From NCBI GenBank assembly GCA_003988855.1, contig QYAI01000079.1, forward strand, positions 62,001 to 126,000: a stretch of DNA of 64,000 nt, given 5' to 3'. The notes beneath the pieces were generated by a model. It saw nothing but the letters and a program-made list of their open reading frames with translations. It was not told the origin of the DNA and searched no databases. Source of the DNA: Arachnopeziza araneosa. Its lineage: Eukaryota; Ascomycota; Leotiomycetes; Helotiales; Arachnopezizaceae. The number at the start of each line of letters is the position of its first letter. The stretch's first letter is position 1. The position numbers and the translations under genes were made by a program. Below, piece by piece: positions 1 through 11,702 of the stretch.

Positions 1-2
1 TT

Positions 3-425
3 AAACCATTCTCCTCGCGGTCGTCAAGAATATCACACGAGCAGGCGATTGAGCAAGAAAGACTGCAAGAAGAGAAGGAGGCCATCAAAAAAGGTTTAGA
101 TATTTGCGCCAATGCATCCAAGGAAGCAAACCGAGAGCAAGCTAATGTCTACGAGGACATATCTCTCGTAGATGACAGCCACCAAATGATTATCTCGACA
201 ATTGGAGCTTTGATCGCAGCCAGGCGTGTCATAGGTGGATCCAGATCGGTCCAAGTGTTTGGACAGATATCGGATGAATCTTTTCAGCATTTCGTGAGTC
301 ACCTCGGCACAGGGAAAGCTATTGAAACGCAACCGATAGTAGATCCGGAATTCGAGGGCCGCTATGGAACAGGAGTAAAGCTTAGTCAACCAATTATAAA
401 GGGCTTTGGGACCACGCACAAATAG
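3..425 (+). CDS. C-terminal part of a HeLo-like N-terminal (STAND-type) protein, 5' end outside window
   Basis: The frame is open from the left edge of the window to the TAG at 423-425, so only the last 140 residues are seen. The segment starts with a charged helix (HEQAIEQERLQEEKEAIKKG) and continues with DICANASKEA, the VYEDISLVDDSHQ motif and then an IGALIAARRVIGGSRSVQ stretch. This order is what I know from fungal proteins with the Helo_like_N domain, often annotated as azaphilone cluster protein L N-terminal domain. In larger proteins of this type the domain sits before NACHT or ankyrin parts, but here the protein ends shortly after it, so it is a stand-alone version. The function is unknown; the family is thought to be linked to regulated cell death and non-self responses. 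No intron is needed in the visible part. Confidence 0.72.
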   Translation, partial: KPFSSRSSRISHEQAIEQERLQEEKEAIKKGLDICANASKEANREQANVYEDISLVDDSHQMIISTIGALIAARRVIGGSRSVQVFGQISDESFQHFVSHLGTGKAIETQPIVDPEFEGRYGTGVKLSQPIIKGFGTTHK

Positions 426-1108
426 GGCAGGTCGGTTGAGGAGAGTGTGAATCGAGAGGCTGATTCTTGATCAATGGCAAGGTCGAAATGTCATTATCCA
501 AAGTTAGGTGGGTAGGTGTGACATTCTAAATAGAATCAATCAAAAGGGCTTCTTCAATGCAGAGCCCATTCAAAGAATAAACGATTGAGATATAGTTGTT
601 TGTTAGGTGAAATAAAGTAAAAATTCTTGCTTGAGAGAAATTGGAGGTTGTTTAAAAGTCGTTGTATTTGGACTTCGAAGTGTTTTATGTCGTTATTATT
701 AGGTTAGCGAGGCAGGCTACCACTTTTTATGCTTGGAGCTCATAATCTATATTATAGGGTATTTGGTTCTGAGTCCGAGGGTAGCAGGAGGAAGGTTAAG
801 GGATATAGTTTATCCATATTTAATGCGTATTTATCGAATCCAGACGACTCACCGCACACACAATATCAGGATGATCAATTTATATCCTTGGCCTAGAAAG
901 TCAACGTTGTGAGTTCGGGATCAAATTCTTAATTTGAAATTTGTATACATGCAGCTACTTCGCCAATCTTATAAGCAACTTGAGATGGACAATCTCTGCC
1001 CGCGACATAGGCAAGAAACCTAGTATGTACAAATGGAAAGCATTATTTTCAGTGAAGTTTAAATCAAAGTATTTTCACATTGAGCGTCTTTTCAAGATAT
1101 CCGAACCT
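426..1108. other. Intergenic, no gene seen
   Basis: This 0.7-kb AT-rich spacer lies between the converging ends of the HeLo-like gene and the GH5 endoglucanase. The one open frame nearby, starting at 941 on the plus strand, overlaps the last exon of the GH5 gene in antisense and shows no family resemblance. Confidence 0.6.
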
Positions 1109-2245
1109 CTAAGGAGCATAAGCTTTCAAGGTGGAATCGAAGTAATTGTACCCAGTGCTGCTCGGCGGTTCAAATCCATAGATGTAAGTTCCCCACCATG
1201 GTCCTAAGATATAATTAGTATGCAGATTTGTAATGACTTGAATAGCGAAGACGAAAATTAATAGATTGACTCACCGCCACCCCACCAAAGTGCCCCGGTC
1301 CAAACATCAGAGTTAGTCTTTAAATGGTCCAAGAGCCCCTGGACAGCCGACATGCAAACACTATTCGCTCCAGCTGCAAATTCTCCGATAATACCAATCT
1401 TATTGTTAGCTTTTAACCACGCTGTTGCGTTAGTTACTCTCTCGGCACCGATCGTAGAGGAAACGCAGGTAGCACTGGTTCCTGAACCATCGCTGTCAAG
1501 GTACTGATGCATCTCGTAGATAATCTTGTTTTGGGGATCAGTGAGGGCTTTGAGGTTGTCATTGACTGTTTGCCAAGTCCAAGCTCCAGAGTACGAATTC
1601 CCTTCGACGAAGATGTACTGTGAGGTGGCGCCGGCGGCACGAATACCGTTGATGGCTGCTTGGTTGAGGTTCAAGACGAGGGTCTGATCCATGTCATGAT
1701 ATTCGTTATTCGTGTCAAAAATCTACAGTTCTTAGCTGTGTCCAAAAGGTAAGAATCCTTTTAGACTTGACTTACAGCATTGGCGTTGCTCTTGAAGGCT
1801 CCTGCAACGTTTGTCCAGAATGTTTGAAAGGCATTTGTATCCGTGATAATAGCACCATTGTATCTGCCAAAGTTGTGTGGATCAACGATAGCGTATCCAC
1901 CTTTGCCAGTAATATGATTAATAGTAGCAGAGTAGTTGGAAAGATACGCTGATGATAATGACCCTGCTACAGATCCAAGGGCCATACGTTCCATAGAGAA
2001 TGGGACACGGAATATATTATATCCTTGGCTCATCAATGTCTACTATCTATCAGTGACGTTTAAGGGGATTCAAATGAACTACTTACGTCTAGAGAAGAGG
2101 TGGATGGGAAAGTAAAGTCTTTCCCAAAAGTTCCTGGGTACGTTCCAGAACCAAACTCTGCACCCGACTCATCAACCCCAAGCCATTTCAAACCATGAGC
2201 AGCAGCAACCAATAATGCACCGGCAAATAGTCTTGAATACATCAT
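1109..2245 (-). CDS. Secreted GH5 endo-beta-1,4-glucanase (cellulase), 4 exons
   Basis: Exons read 2245-2087, 2039-1776, 1722-1275 and 1203-1109 and give 321 residues. All three introns have GT-AG ends and the frame is kept through each. The protein starts with a signal peptide (hydrophobic to about residue 18) followed directly by LKWLGVDESGAEFG, the start of the catalytic domain, so there is no cellulose-binding module in front. The (beta/alpha)8 barrel carries NNEYHD, with Glu148 the likely acid/base, and IIGEFAAG, with Glu255 the likely nucleophile. The last exon encodes PWWGTYIYGFEPPSS, the closing segment of fungal EGII-type enzymes. It should cut internal bonds in cellulose outside the cell. 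NEY instead of the usual NEP at the acid/base site is slightly unusual. The length fits a single-domain member. Confidence 0.93.
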
Positions 2246-2411
2246 CTTGCCCTAATCGAAGAATCTTGAAAGGGTTTATCACCAGCTTGAGACAGCAGTG
2301 GTTGACAAGAACGTCAGAAGGATGGGGACTTGTCGTCCTTTAAATCCTTTGAAACTCTACTCTAAAGTATCCACAATTGTCAGGAAGGACCTTTCCGTTT
2401 CTCTAAAGAAG

Positions 2412-2417
2412 TTAGCC
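2412..2417 (-). promoter_or_regulatory. Possible XlnR/Xyr1-type site upstream of the GH5 cellulase
   Basis: GGCTAA reads on the minus strand about 167 bp upstream of the GH5 start codon. This is the core recognised by XlnR/Xyr1 in other ascomycetes. A 6-mer is easily met by chance, so this is only a candidate. Confidence 0.25.
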
Positions 2418-3407
2418 GGCTTTTTGAAAGTCTTCATTTCAATCTAATTATTGTTTCTCCAGCACGACATAGCAAGCATCTCCGCATAACGGCAAACCCT
2501 CACTGCCGTAAGACAATCGCGAATATGCCTGAGTATGCAAGGTTAATAACATGCAATCCTGTGGTCCGGGACAATATTTCAAATAGCCATGGTATTAATT
2601 GCATTTCATCTATTCAAAAATTTCCTCCAAGCTTCGCTTTCGAGTCTAGTTGAGCCCTTAGAACAGCACCAATTGTTGAGATTGCACCACTGCTTCTCTG
2701 CCAAACATTTCCATCCCGACGCCGGGCCGTGAACTCCAGTCGCAGATAAATTCGATTGTATTTATCAGAAAAGCAAACAAAGCCAAATGAATATGATGGT
2801 CATTCGTATGCTTTAGTCCGAATGAAGTGAGCGCGTGTAACGGAGGCAAATCCTCCGAGGCGGCAATGCAGTAAGACCTGGTATTACACAATACAATAGC
2901 CATTGCCCCGGGTGCCGATTTCCTACCCCGCCTTCCCATTTGCCTTGGATCTTGCAAGGGGTATTCAAGCCTGCCGCTGCAATGAAACAGTATGAAAAAA
3001 GCCCGTTCAATGGATGAGATGAAACATGACGACCCAAGACTAACATTAATCCTTGCTTAGCGTCGAGACCCCAATTTTAGTTTGAACAAAAGAGAAATGC
3101 TGATCTGTGATATAAAATCGAAGTGCTTCGTGTTCAGCGCTTGAAAATACAGCTAATTCCGAGACTATTCGCCATTTCACCTAAAGCTCACACTAATTTC
3201 CTAATCTGGTATAGGGATTTAATGTTTACAGCCTCTTCTCGTCTCATCTTTCGATTTAATCAGTCCACTCAGGCCGTAATTGTTGTTTCCACTATCCCCC
3301 CCAAAAATTGATCTCAGCATCACCTCTGCAATGGTCCGAAACCGTAGCAGCTCGAGGATAAATATCGTCGCTCAATCATTGACGATCTCACCTTTTACGT
3401 AGCAGAG

Positions 3408-3441
3408 GAAAGCGAAAAACGGGAAAGCGAAAAACGGGAAA
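3408..3441. repeat. 15-bp tandem duplication
   Basis: The unit AAAGCGAAAAACGGG occurs twice head to tail. It lies in non-coding DNA. Confidence 0.8.
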
Positions 3442-4324
3442 GTAAATGTTAGATAGTTCAAAAAGAGAGTATTGTTGAAGCCGTAAAAAATGACCCTTCC
3501 CGCCCACAATAATTTTCACTCATTTCTCCTTAAAATAGGCCACTGACTTGAAGAAATAGATCGAATACGGCTGAAACCGCATCATTCTACCCCTATGTTT
3601 CCACAAGTATTCGAAATGGTTGACTAACACTTTTCCCGCTTTGGTTGCTTAAACTCTATACGCAGATGATTTCTACAGATCAAATAACTGATAGTAATAG
3701 TTCTAACAGGGTGGCTTGCAGAAAACCCACCTCATGTTCCTCATTGCGCTCGAGTACGGGAAAACTTCCACAGTCCAATTAGAAGAGTTGGTAATCAATA
3801 GTAAAATGGTATCTCCTTGGCAACCAGGAGGTGCGATTGATTGGATCATCTGCAGGCTTGAATAATGGCGGGATCGGTGCACTCAGATTCACTAGCACTA
3901 ATGGCTTCATCGCTAGCTTGGTCCACGAACTGAAGTATCATCTGAGAAGACCACATTTTCCTACCCCACACAACTTCCAAATAGATCAGGCGAAGGTGCA
4001 GGGTATTGATTGAAGATACAGTAGAATATTCTCTGCATGGAAGGGAAAAGAATTTCGACTTTCGTCACACGAAACGATTTTTCCCGCTATTTCTTTGCCG
4101 ATCAGATCACCATCAATGCGGCAAGGCCTTATCCTATCTAGGTACTTACAAGTTCCTGTGGAGAAGATCCGAGACTTAGAACCCAACCAGATCACCGCAA
4201 AATCATCGAATGCCTCACAACGAACTTGTACGTTTCGCAAATTGATAGAATTGATCCTGAACAAGAGTCTATTGTCTATCTATCAATACTGACCTCAAAA
4301 CCGCCATTCACCACATTATATGCA

Positions 4325-5801
4325 TTATATGATTTCGTTTTCCGTCAAGATCAAGCCTTTGGAAGAAAGTTGGTCGAGACTGCATACATCAGACGACTTG
4401 AACTTCGATCCTACTATGTATTCTCCGGGAGTTTTTGCTAGTTCCTTTGACTTTGAGGACCCAGACTTGGTCTCAAAGACAGTAGGGAAAACTTGAGACA
4501 GGGCAGCATTTACAGCTGGAAAACAAGCGCAAAGGATACCCAATGATATCTCCAAAGTTGTGTACAGTAGTGATGGAGCGATATCCCCTAGATAGACAGT
4601 AAGTTAAGGATAATTTCTCCTGGAAGTAGTTAAGATCAAGTCTTACAGAAAGGGTCGGTGCTCCGTGAGTGCATCATGACAAAATATGAAGGGAACCGAA
4701 GAATGGAAAAAATTGTAGTGACCAGCCCTGCTGAGAAGATGACCACTAGCTTGAACTTTTTGGCTCGGCTGAGTTGAAGCTTTAGGAGAATAGGGAGTGG
4801 CATTAATAAGATTATGACATCTTGCATCATATAGATAAAAGACCCGGCCAAAGCAAACGCTGTAACATTGATGCAGGATGTTGGTTGGCCAGTATAACGC
4901 CAGGATTCCCAACTCATGCGGATGGGTATCCATATGTCTGTTAGTTCGTTTACTACCCTACAAATTTTCTTCTGATTATTTGACGCTGAGGACTTACACA
5001 TTGGAAGATGGTGACAAAAACCATAGAAATAGAATTGATTACTACAAATGTAATCATGATTTTGCATGCCAAAAGAAATCTTTGGTTAGGGAATATACGT
5101 AATAGAAATGCCAGTATTGATAACTTCGTAAAAGCAGGTGTCAATACAGTAATTGGAGCTTCTATATAAGAGATCTGCTTGATTTTTAGCGATTAGGACT
5201 GAGAGTAATTTTACGGAGAAAGAATTTCTGACCTTTGTGAGCTGTGTAATGTTGTCATCGCTTAGAAACTCGATATGCTGCATGGATCCTGCCTGAGCTT
5301 GAAGAATGGTCGTCACGGCATATGCAATATTGAATGCAAATGCAATTAAAATCAACCAGTCATCAGCCCAGAACATAAACACTGGCGTGATACGAATCCA
5401 GATTCTGGTGGCTATGAATATGGTATTCACACCAAGGAAGACGAGAAGAACGATAAGGCTTGGTTTCTGCCGCGGCTTATCAGAAACAAGGCCACAGAAT
5501 CCGACTTGTGCTCTATCAAGTCTCAAAGCCTCGGTTGTATTACATGTCGAGAGGATGCAATTCTTGAGAGCTGGACTTGCGAAGCTAGAACTACAAAGGC
5601 ATGTTGTGTTTGTGAAGCTGCACCCTGATTTGGGGATTTCGCTTATCAAACATGGGAGCTTCTTATGCTTTGAGAGTTGGAGATTTGGATACCCACTGAA
5701 CATGACGGAACCTCCCCAAGAAGTTCTTGTGGAGGCTGATTTGCTGCATATGCCGTGCTTCTGGAAGCAGCGAAGCAGAATAGAACGAGTAGAAGTTTCA
5801 T
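4325..5801 (-). CDS. CFEM-domain seven-transmembrane receptor (PTH11-like)
   Basis: Best model: exons 5801-5697, 5658-5233, 5174-about 4998, about 4940-4647 and 4587-4325, near 420 residues. Start at MKLLLVLFCFAAS is chosen because it gives a signal peptide. A CFEM domain follows (VPSC, LPC, PKSGC, TTCLC, KNC, STC, GFC). Its eight-cysteine pattern with C-x3-C is only kept if a 38-nt intron (5696-5659) is removed. Then come seven hydrophobic helices with FWADDWLI and TKLSILAFLLRIFP, and the C-terminal helix ILCACFPAVNAA, as in fungal rhodopsin-like integral membrane proteins. Such receptors sense surface or extracellular cues and may couple to G proteins. The splice after VTIFQ is uncertain: the preferred donor loses the conserved Cys of FQC or shifts the frame, so this border needs cDNA. 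A divergent neighbour is the TRAPPC12-like gene. Confidence 0.82.
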
Positions 5802-6386
5802 GGATTTGACCTACAGATCGTAAGAAGGTGGCAGTCGAAGAGAGTGCAAGCTTACGAGCTACGAAGGTGTTGCTACTGAGAATCTGTTCATAGAAGTGTG
5901 ACACGCAACAATACCAGCACCACCACCAGGAATGATAGGGATACAATAACTTAATGAGCGGGAATGCGTCGAAACCTGCATGAGTAGGAGGGGCAACCTT
6001 TGTATCTCCACATCAAGCTAAGGCGTACCTCGCAGGTAGGATTATTATACTTCCATAGGGGCTTTCGAGACGAGCGGTCAGTGCACAGTGGAGTGCGGCC
6101 ACTAGGGCAAAAAGATACAGTGCAGAGATCCCGCTTCCAGAAAATTCTTTGAAGAAGATGGAATCGATTGAGTCAAGAGATCGGTACACAAACGGTCCAC
6201 TTTCCAAGATTTTATAGTTTATGATGAGTGCCGAGGCTGCTTAACAAAGGCTAGAGCTGTCCAGCAACGGGTTGTCATCTAAGCTTTATGCAATTATCGC
6301 TTAATTTATGCAGCGCATAGGTTCTGAGCTACCAAGCCACTTAGGCCCCACCGAACAGACTGCGACACAACAACATCAACAGCAGT
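5802..6386. promoter_or_regulatory. Divergent promoter region (CFEM receptor / TRAPPC12-like gene)
   Basis: This 585-bp stretch separates two head-to-head genes and must hold both promoters. A 64-codon antisense frame at 6013-6207 has a hydrophobic stretch but no continuation and is not called. Confidence 0.5.
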
Positions 6387-8440
6387 ATGGATCGATCGCC
6401 TGCAGGCTCGCCTCCCAAACGATACTCAAAACCTGGCACATCAGGACGAGGTCAGTTTTATCATCTTATTGACACTGCTTCTGCTATCCTCGTCTCCGCT
6501 CTGCTCTATTCTGTTAAGCAGAAAGGTGCCTTATGTCACGAGATGCGATCTCTATCATCTTTTTAAGAGATCCAGAGCTTGCTACTCGGCTCTCTTAGAA
6601 TTTCTATGACCAGTATATGGGCATTCGAGATTCATCAAGTGCATTCTTTGTCTTCGTGGTGGCCAGGACAGTCATGGAGAGCTTGAATCACGTGCACAGT
6701 TTGTTGCAGCACACTCTCGTGGACCTGTTTAGCACAACACACAAGATTTGAGAGTCATGGCTAGACAATGTATTTCCGGCGCTTAAATTGCGAAATGCAA
6801 CAGAATTCCTTCCAGCCTCCATCCTTAAGCGGCATGGATAGCGACTCCTTGCATCAAGCCATGTGACTGGAGAAAAGCCGCTAGTTGTAAACCGATTCTC
6901 AAACTGTTTTCGATAATTCCCTCTTCTTCATTTCGTTTTCTGTCTTAGGAGTATGCTAACATAGCCTCAGCTTTACCTCGTCGCCCAACCCGAGGTCCTC
7001 TTGATATAAGCGAGTAGGTTGTCTCCTCCTCAAACATACCATACACTAACCACAGCCAGGTCTCCCATCTCAATACCTCCAACCGCTCAACCCAACCTCC
7101 CAGTTCAGTCATCAAATCTTTCAAGCGCCTCTTTCTCCACTGCTCCCCGTACCATCTCTCCTCAGCCCTCAACTCTCACCTACCGCACCGCACAATCCAA
7201 TCTTTCGTCTCCCTCCCACTCTACCTTCTCACCCCGAAAAGACTTTTCCTCTCTCCTCCGTCCAGAAATCTATCATCCACTCACTCTCCTCGACGTCCCA
7301 CCACCGTTCCGCATCTCATCCTCGCAAATCGACCCTGCCTCCTCTCTCTCCACCCTTCTTTCCGGCGGCTATTTCCGCGCTGCTGCCATCAAAGCCGCTC
7401 AACTCCTGACCAGCACCCCCAACCTCCCGCCCACCGAAATCTTTACTCTCTTTTATACTCGTCTCGCATGTCTTACCCTTTGCAACGCCACGGCTTTAGC
7501 CGCTCAAGAAGTCAAAGCCCTCGAAGATCTTAACTCAACCTACTACCGAGATGAAGACGATACACATCTATGTCCATGGGAACTTCGTGTTCTCGCTGTA
7601 CGATTGCAAGGAATGGGTTTCAGTGATGTGAGGCGCGGTGTCATGGGGTATTATGATCTCGTGAGAGAGGCGAGGTTGAATCTCACTACGCTTAAAAGAA
7701 CGATGAACTCAGCAGAGGAAGAGGAGAAAGAAGAGAGCGAAGAAGAAGTGAAGCTCTGGGAAAGTCGATTGACTGAATTAGGTATCCGTATCGCCTCTGC
7801 TTTGATCGAAATGGAAGATTTGGAAGGAGCAACGAGATTTCTGGAATCGCTTGATTTGTCCTCTTTCCTTGGATTAGAGATTCAGAAAGCGATGCTTTGG
7901 CTCTGTATAGGTGATGTTGAGGCTGCGAGGAGTTGTATTGCTGGGGGTGAGAAGGGAAGAGAGAAGGAGACTATCATTGCGTTGGCGCATATGGCTGATG
8001 GCGATTTTGCTGCTGCTGTGACTACGTGGGAGGAGCTTGTTTCTGCCTCTCCCGCAGCAAGTCGGGGGATAGCGTTGTGTAAGCAAAATCTAGGGGTCTG
8101 TTTGCTCTACTTGGGATGTATGGATGAGGTATGGTGTTATCATTTCTACCATTCTCTACATTGCCTGCTTTATTCCTTGAAATCTTGATCGGCTAACTTC
8201 AAGTAGGCCCGCAAAATCCTTTCAGATCTTGTCGAAGGCGGCGATGGAACTCATTCATTTCACGCAATAACCTTCAACCTTTCCACTATTTACGAGTTAT
8301 GCACTGAGCGATCAAGAGCGCTGAAGATCACCCTTGCTGAGAAGGTAGCGGGGTTGGTGGAGGAGGAACGGGAGAGGGGTGATGGGAGGGCAGGAGGAAG
8401 AATTGGTCGGGAGAAGGTGAATGGTGATTTTAAGCTTTAG
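6387..8440 (+). CDS. TRAPPC12-like TPR protein (TRAPP complex subunit)
   Basis: Exons 6387-6450, 6971-7013, 7060-8128 and 8207-8440 give 469 residues. The start at MDRSPAGSPPKRYSKPG is chosen because it joins in frame, through a 520-nt first intron, to ALPRRPTRGPLDISE; this arginine- and proline-rich N-terminus before a Ser/Pro-rich linker is typical of fungal members. The folded part begins near residue 90 with LLRPEIYHPLTLLDVPPPFR and continues as a helical repeat region (SGGYFRAAAIKAAQLL, LEDLEGATRFLESL-like helices). The last exon carries ARKILSDLVEGGDG and HAITFNLSTIYELCTERS. In animals and fungi the family belongs to TRAPPIII-type tethering complexes acting in ER-Golgi traffic. An acidic EEEEKEE linker near residue 230 is low complexity. 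The role is inferred from family resemblance. Confidence 0.85.
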
Positions 8441-9385
8441 ATGTGTATTGAGAGTACTCATGAAGAAGCGTCAAGGAAGAGACATTCTAAATGATGTGAG
8501 AAGACATACAAACCTTAAGGCTGCATGAGTAGGAGGAGATGTAGTTAGATATGCGTCATGGATCAATCAAACGACTTCTTCATTATTTCGAAAATTAATT
8601 CCCGTATCTGCCTTCATATTTTTGGGACAATTTCAAGAGCAAGATGAGTACGGGACACTGCGAAATGAAACGATTGATTTCCACGCCAAAGACACTATTT
8701 CGTCCGACCGTCCTCTAAACATGGAACAAAAAAACCATGCTGTCTCAAGGCCGAAAGAGAAGAAGGGATAACCGTGAAAGGGGAGCTGGCATGGCTGAAG
8801 CTGTATTATCCCCAGCACCTGGCGCCAAAGGGGAAAGCAAAACAAGATTTGGGGACTCTAGCGGTAGTTAAGCTCGTCACCCGTCGTTCTTGGGTTACTC
8901 CCAACATCAGGATCGTCTTGTAAAGAGAGGAACATCCAGCGCCAATGGGAAATGGTAAGGGACCAAATGGGGCTGAGCTGTAGGAGCATACGCAATTAGA
9001 TCGACGAGAATAATAGGTGTACGTGCAGAGTTGGCGCTATAGGGAGAGAAAGCTCAGCTTGAAGGAGGTGGGTCTACTTTTCTGTTGGACCTCGGTGGTA
9101 TAGGAGGAAATAAATGGGTGATATACTCCCGGAGGTTATATGTGTTTACATTCCGCTGTTATCTTGTTTCTCCCATGTACCTAAATACTCTCATATATGG
9201 AGAGGAATAGATCGGTGCGAACAAGAAAGTACGCGAGGGGCAGGAGGAGCAGTTTCGCAGAGAGGAAACTAACTGTATGGAGAGAGCTATTGATCGTGCA
9301 AATCTCAGCGCCTCAGTCTAGGACTTCCATTGTCAGAATGTGCGCGAATATTGTAGGTTTCTTTCTTCTTTACATATGCGATCCT
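8441..9385. other. Intergenic between converging genes, no gene seen
   Basis: This 0.95-kb stretch holds the 3' ends of the TRAPPC12-like gene and of galactokinase. Short frames on either strand are not supported by motifs. Confidence 0.5.
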
Positions 9386-10960
9386 CTAAATCACGCCTTT
9401 CCCTTCCGTCCTATCAATCACCAGGACTGCACTTCCACTTCCAGGTCTACTTACCACTACTGCGGCCTCTCTCTGCTCCTTGGTCAATTTCCTCTTACTA
9501 TAATACTCAATTTCCCACGCCTCTTTGACTTCTTCCACCTTGTTTCCAGGCACTAGATGCACAGAACAACCACCCCATCCAGCACCGGTCAATCTTGATC
9601 CATAAGAACCTGCTTTGCGAGCTATTGTGCACAGCTCGTCTAGCTCAGGACAGGAGCAGTCGTAAAGATCTCGGCAACTGTCTTGAGTTGCGTTCATAAG
9701 ATCGCCCAGTTTTTGGTTGAAGGCTGCAGTATTTTGGGATGATGAGGTGGGAAGAGAGGGATCTTCTAGTAGGGTAAGAAACTCTAAAACACGGCGCGCT
9801 TCACTGTAGACGTGGAGGGCGCGTTGGCGGAGCTTAAAACGTTCGGCTCGTACAGGAAAAGCGGTGCAAAAATCTTGGTTGAGTTTCTCGACGCTGATAC
9901 CTATTATTCTAGCAATTTCTTCTCTAGTATAACCTTCTTCACTTGTTAAATGTTTTTGAGTGAGGTCGAGCATAATGATCAGTTGATCCTCCAGTGCCAT
10001 GGTTTCTGATGTATTCTTGAGGTAGGAGTCCATGAACCCGTGGAGAGAGACGCCTAGTGGTCCACTATCAGCGGGCAGCGATGAACCGATCTTTCCTGCA
10101 ACAGCGTTGAGGTATGATGCGGCAAGGGAGCATTCAACGACTCTTAGGTTGTAGCATTCTGGCGCTGTGACATGCTTATCGCTCTGGACAAACGATTGCG
10201 CAATGAGAAAAGTGAGCTCAGGATTTGTAGGAGGGAAATTGACAGGGCGAGCGGAGAGTGTGGGAGAAAAAGACACGAAGAGAGCGGAACCGCGGAGAGA
10301 GAAGATTGAGGCCGATTGATCCATGCCACCAGAGTTGACTCCTACAGCACGCTCGCTGATGATGGCAAGTTCAGTAAGCGCAGTCTTGTCAACCGCATGC
10401 TGGCCGTTGGCATACATAACTGCTAGTGCGGAGGCAGATACAAATGCTGCTGAGCTGGAAAGCCCACCACCTGCTGGAACAGACCCATCGAGTGTTATCT
10501 CCATACCTTTGGGCTTAAAGGAGGGGCCGTGAGTCTTTCGCAGAGAATCAACAACTCCTTTCAAGCCTGACTTGAAGTAATTTGTCCATTCGTGAAGTGT
10601 AGCATTTATATCGACTGAATCATATGGGACGTCGAACTCGCGGGTTGGGAACTTTTCGCTTTGTACATTCGAGATTTTGATTCTGTAGGAACCTGTAGGT
10701 GCGGAAGAGTCGTCAATGACTCGAACAGCTAGCAGCACATCTGCAGTGATGGCCATTGGTAATACACCATAGAGGGAATAGTCTATGTGTTCGCCGAGGA
10801 TGTTTACTCTTCCTGGAGAGCGAGAAACGAACTCTGCTGGATGACCGTAGGTTGATTTGAACGTTGACAAGAGGTCCTGCCATCGCTTCTTCTGAGTTGG
10901 CAGAGCGTCCTCGGTGTAAATATCCTCCAGCGACTTCGCAACTGGAACTGTGCCTGCCAT
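9386..10960 (-). CDS. GAL1: Galactokinase
   Basis: One uninterrupted frame of 524 residues, the usual length of fungal galactokinase. It phosphorylates galactose at C1 with ATP, the first step of the Leloir pathway, in the cytosol. The galactokinase signature RSPGRVNILGEHIDYSLYG lies near residues 47-65, the GHMP ATP-binding loop PAGGGLSSSAAFVSAS near 165, and the third GHMP motif LTGAGWGGCSVHLVPG near 460. The N-terminal galactose-binding segment is complete. The start at 10960 (MAGTVPVAKSLEDIYTEDAL) is the first ATG of the frame and fits other ascomycetes. The other Leloir genes are not adjacent. It shares a 742-bp divergent promoter region with ILV2. Confidence 0.97.
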   Translation of the reverse strand: MAGTVPVAKSLEDIYTEDALPTQKKRWQDLLSTFKSTYGHPAEFVSRSPGRVNILGEHIDYSLYGVLPMAITADVLLAVRVIDDSSAPTGSYRIKISNVQSEKFPTREFDVPYDSVDINATLHEWTNYFKSGLKGVVDSLRKTHGPSFKPKGMEITLDGSVPAGGGLSSSAAFVSASALAVMYANGQHAVDKTALTELAIISERAVGVNSGGMDQSASIFSLRGSALFVSFSPTLSARPVNFPPTNPELTFLIAQSFVQSDKHVTAPECYNLRVVECSLAASYLNAVAGKIGSSLPADSGPLGVSLHGFMDSYLKNTSETMALEDQLIIMLDLTQKHLTSEEGYTREEIARIIGISVEKLNQDFCTAFPVRAERFKLRQRALHVYSEARRVLEFLTLLEDPSLPTSSSQNTAAFNQKLGDLMNATQDSCRDLYDCSCPELDELCTIARKAGSYGSRLTGAGWGGCSVHLVPGNKVEEVKEAWEIEYYSKRKLTKEQREAAVVVSRPGSGSAVLVIDRTEGKGVI

Positions 10961-11702
10961 TGTGCTTTGCTTTTGAAAAGTTCTCTGGTGGGAGATTTCT
11001 CCATCGATCTACCGCCTGTCGTTTGATCAGGATCAGGGATGCCGGATTCAGGCAATTCGATGGGTTTATGGGATGTTTCGTGGCATGGGTGGGTATGATA
11101 GCACTGAAAAGACGTGTTTCTCTGCAAGAATTCTTGCAATAAATATCTTCATCATCGCGTGACGCCTATTCGAAATGGACTCCGTAACCCTTGACCCCAC
11201 CATTGCTTGTCTAGAGACCGAGGAAAGAAGCATCGCGATTGGCGCGCTTGTTGTGGGGAAGAGAAGCTTGCCATGGTAGGGAACAGGAAGAGAGGAACAG
11301 GAAGGTCGAAGATGGAGACACTTCGCCTCGTTGACGAGGCTGGCGTTTATTTTCTTTTGTCCACTCGACCGAGGAGAAGGCTGTCGACCAAAAGGAAGTT
11401 GGAATCTAGATCAAAGCATTTCTTTCTATCGACCAACGCCGATTGGCCAATCGTTTGCGGTAGGAGCAGGCCTTGCTTCCCCACATTAGCACGCTTCCGA
11501 AAATCGCTAGGATGAACGAACATTTCGACCCTCTGTGATTCATCTTCCGCCACCAACACAACCACTCAACTCAGAATTGTTGACAGAGAGCCACGAGCTA
11601 TCTGTTCATCCTGGCCAAACTAATATTATAGCCAGTCGTTCTGTGCCATTTGAGGCGTCTCTCTTTACAAACTCTACCATCTCCACTCCACCTCTGCCGA
11701 CT
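10961..11702. promoter_or_regulatory. Divergent promoter region GAL1 / ILV2
   Basis: The two housekeeping genes face away from each other across 742 bp. Overlapping open frames on both strands here (for example 10804-11139 minus) are shadows of the GAL1 start and its leader. No GAL4-type CGG-N11-CCG site stood out by eye. Confidence 0.5.

Larger units (their letters stand above)
2246..4324. other. Intergenic, no gene seen
   Basis: This 2.1-kb spacer holds the GH5 promoter at its left end. Its small open frames on both strands lack start context, splice sites that extend them, or family motifs. Apart from a 15-bp tandem duplication near 3.4 kb I see nothing in it. Confidence 0.5.

Noticed and set aside
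5306..5809. 167-codon plus-strand frame
   Set aside because: Antisense shadow of the CFEM receptor exons.
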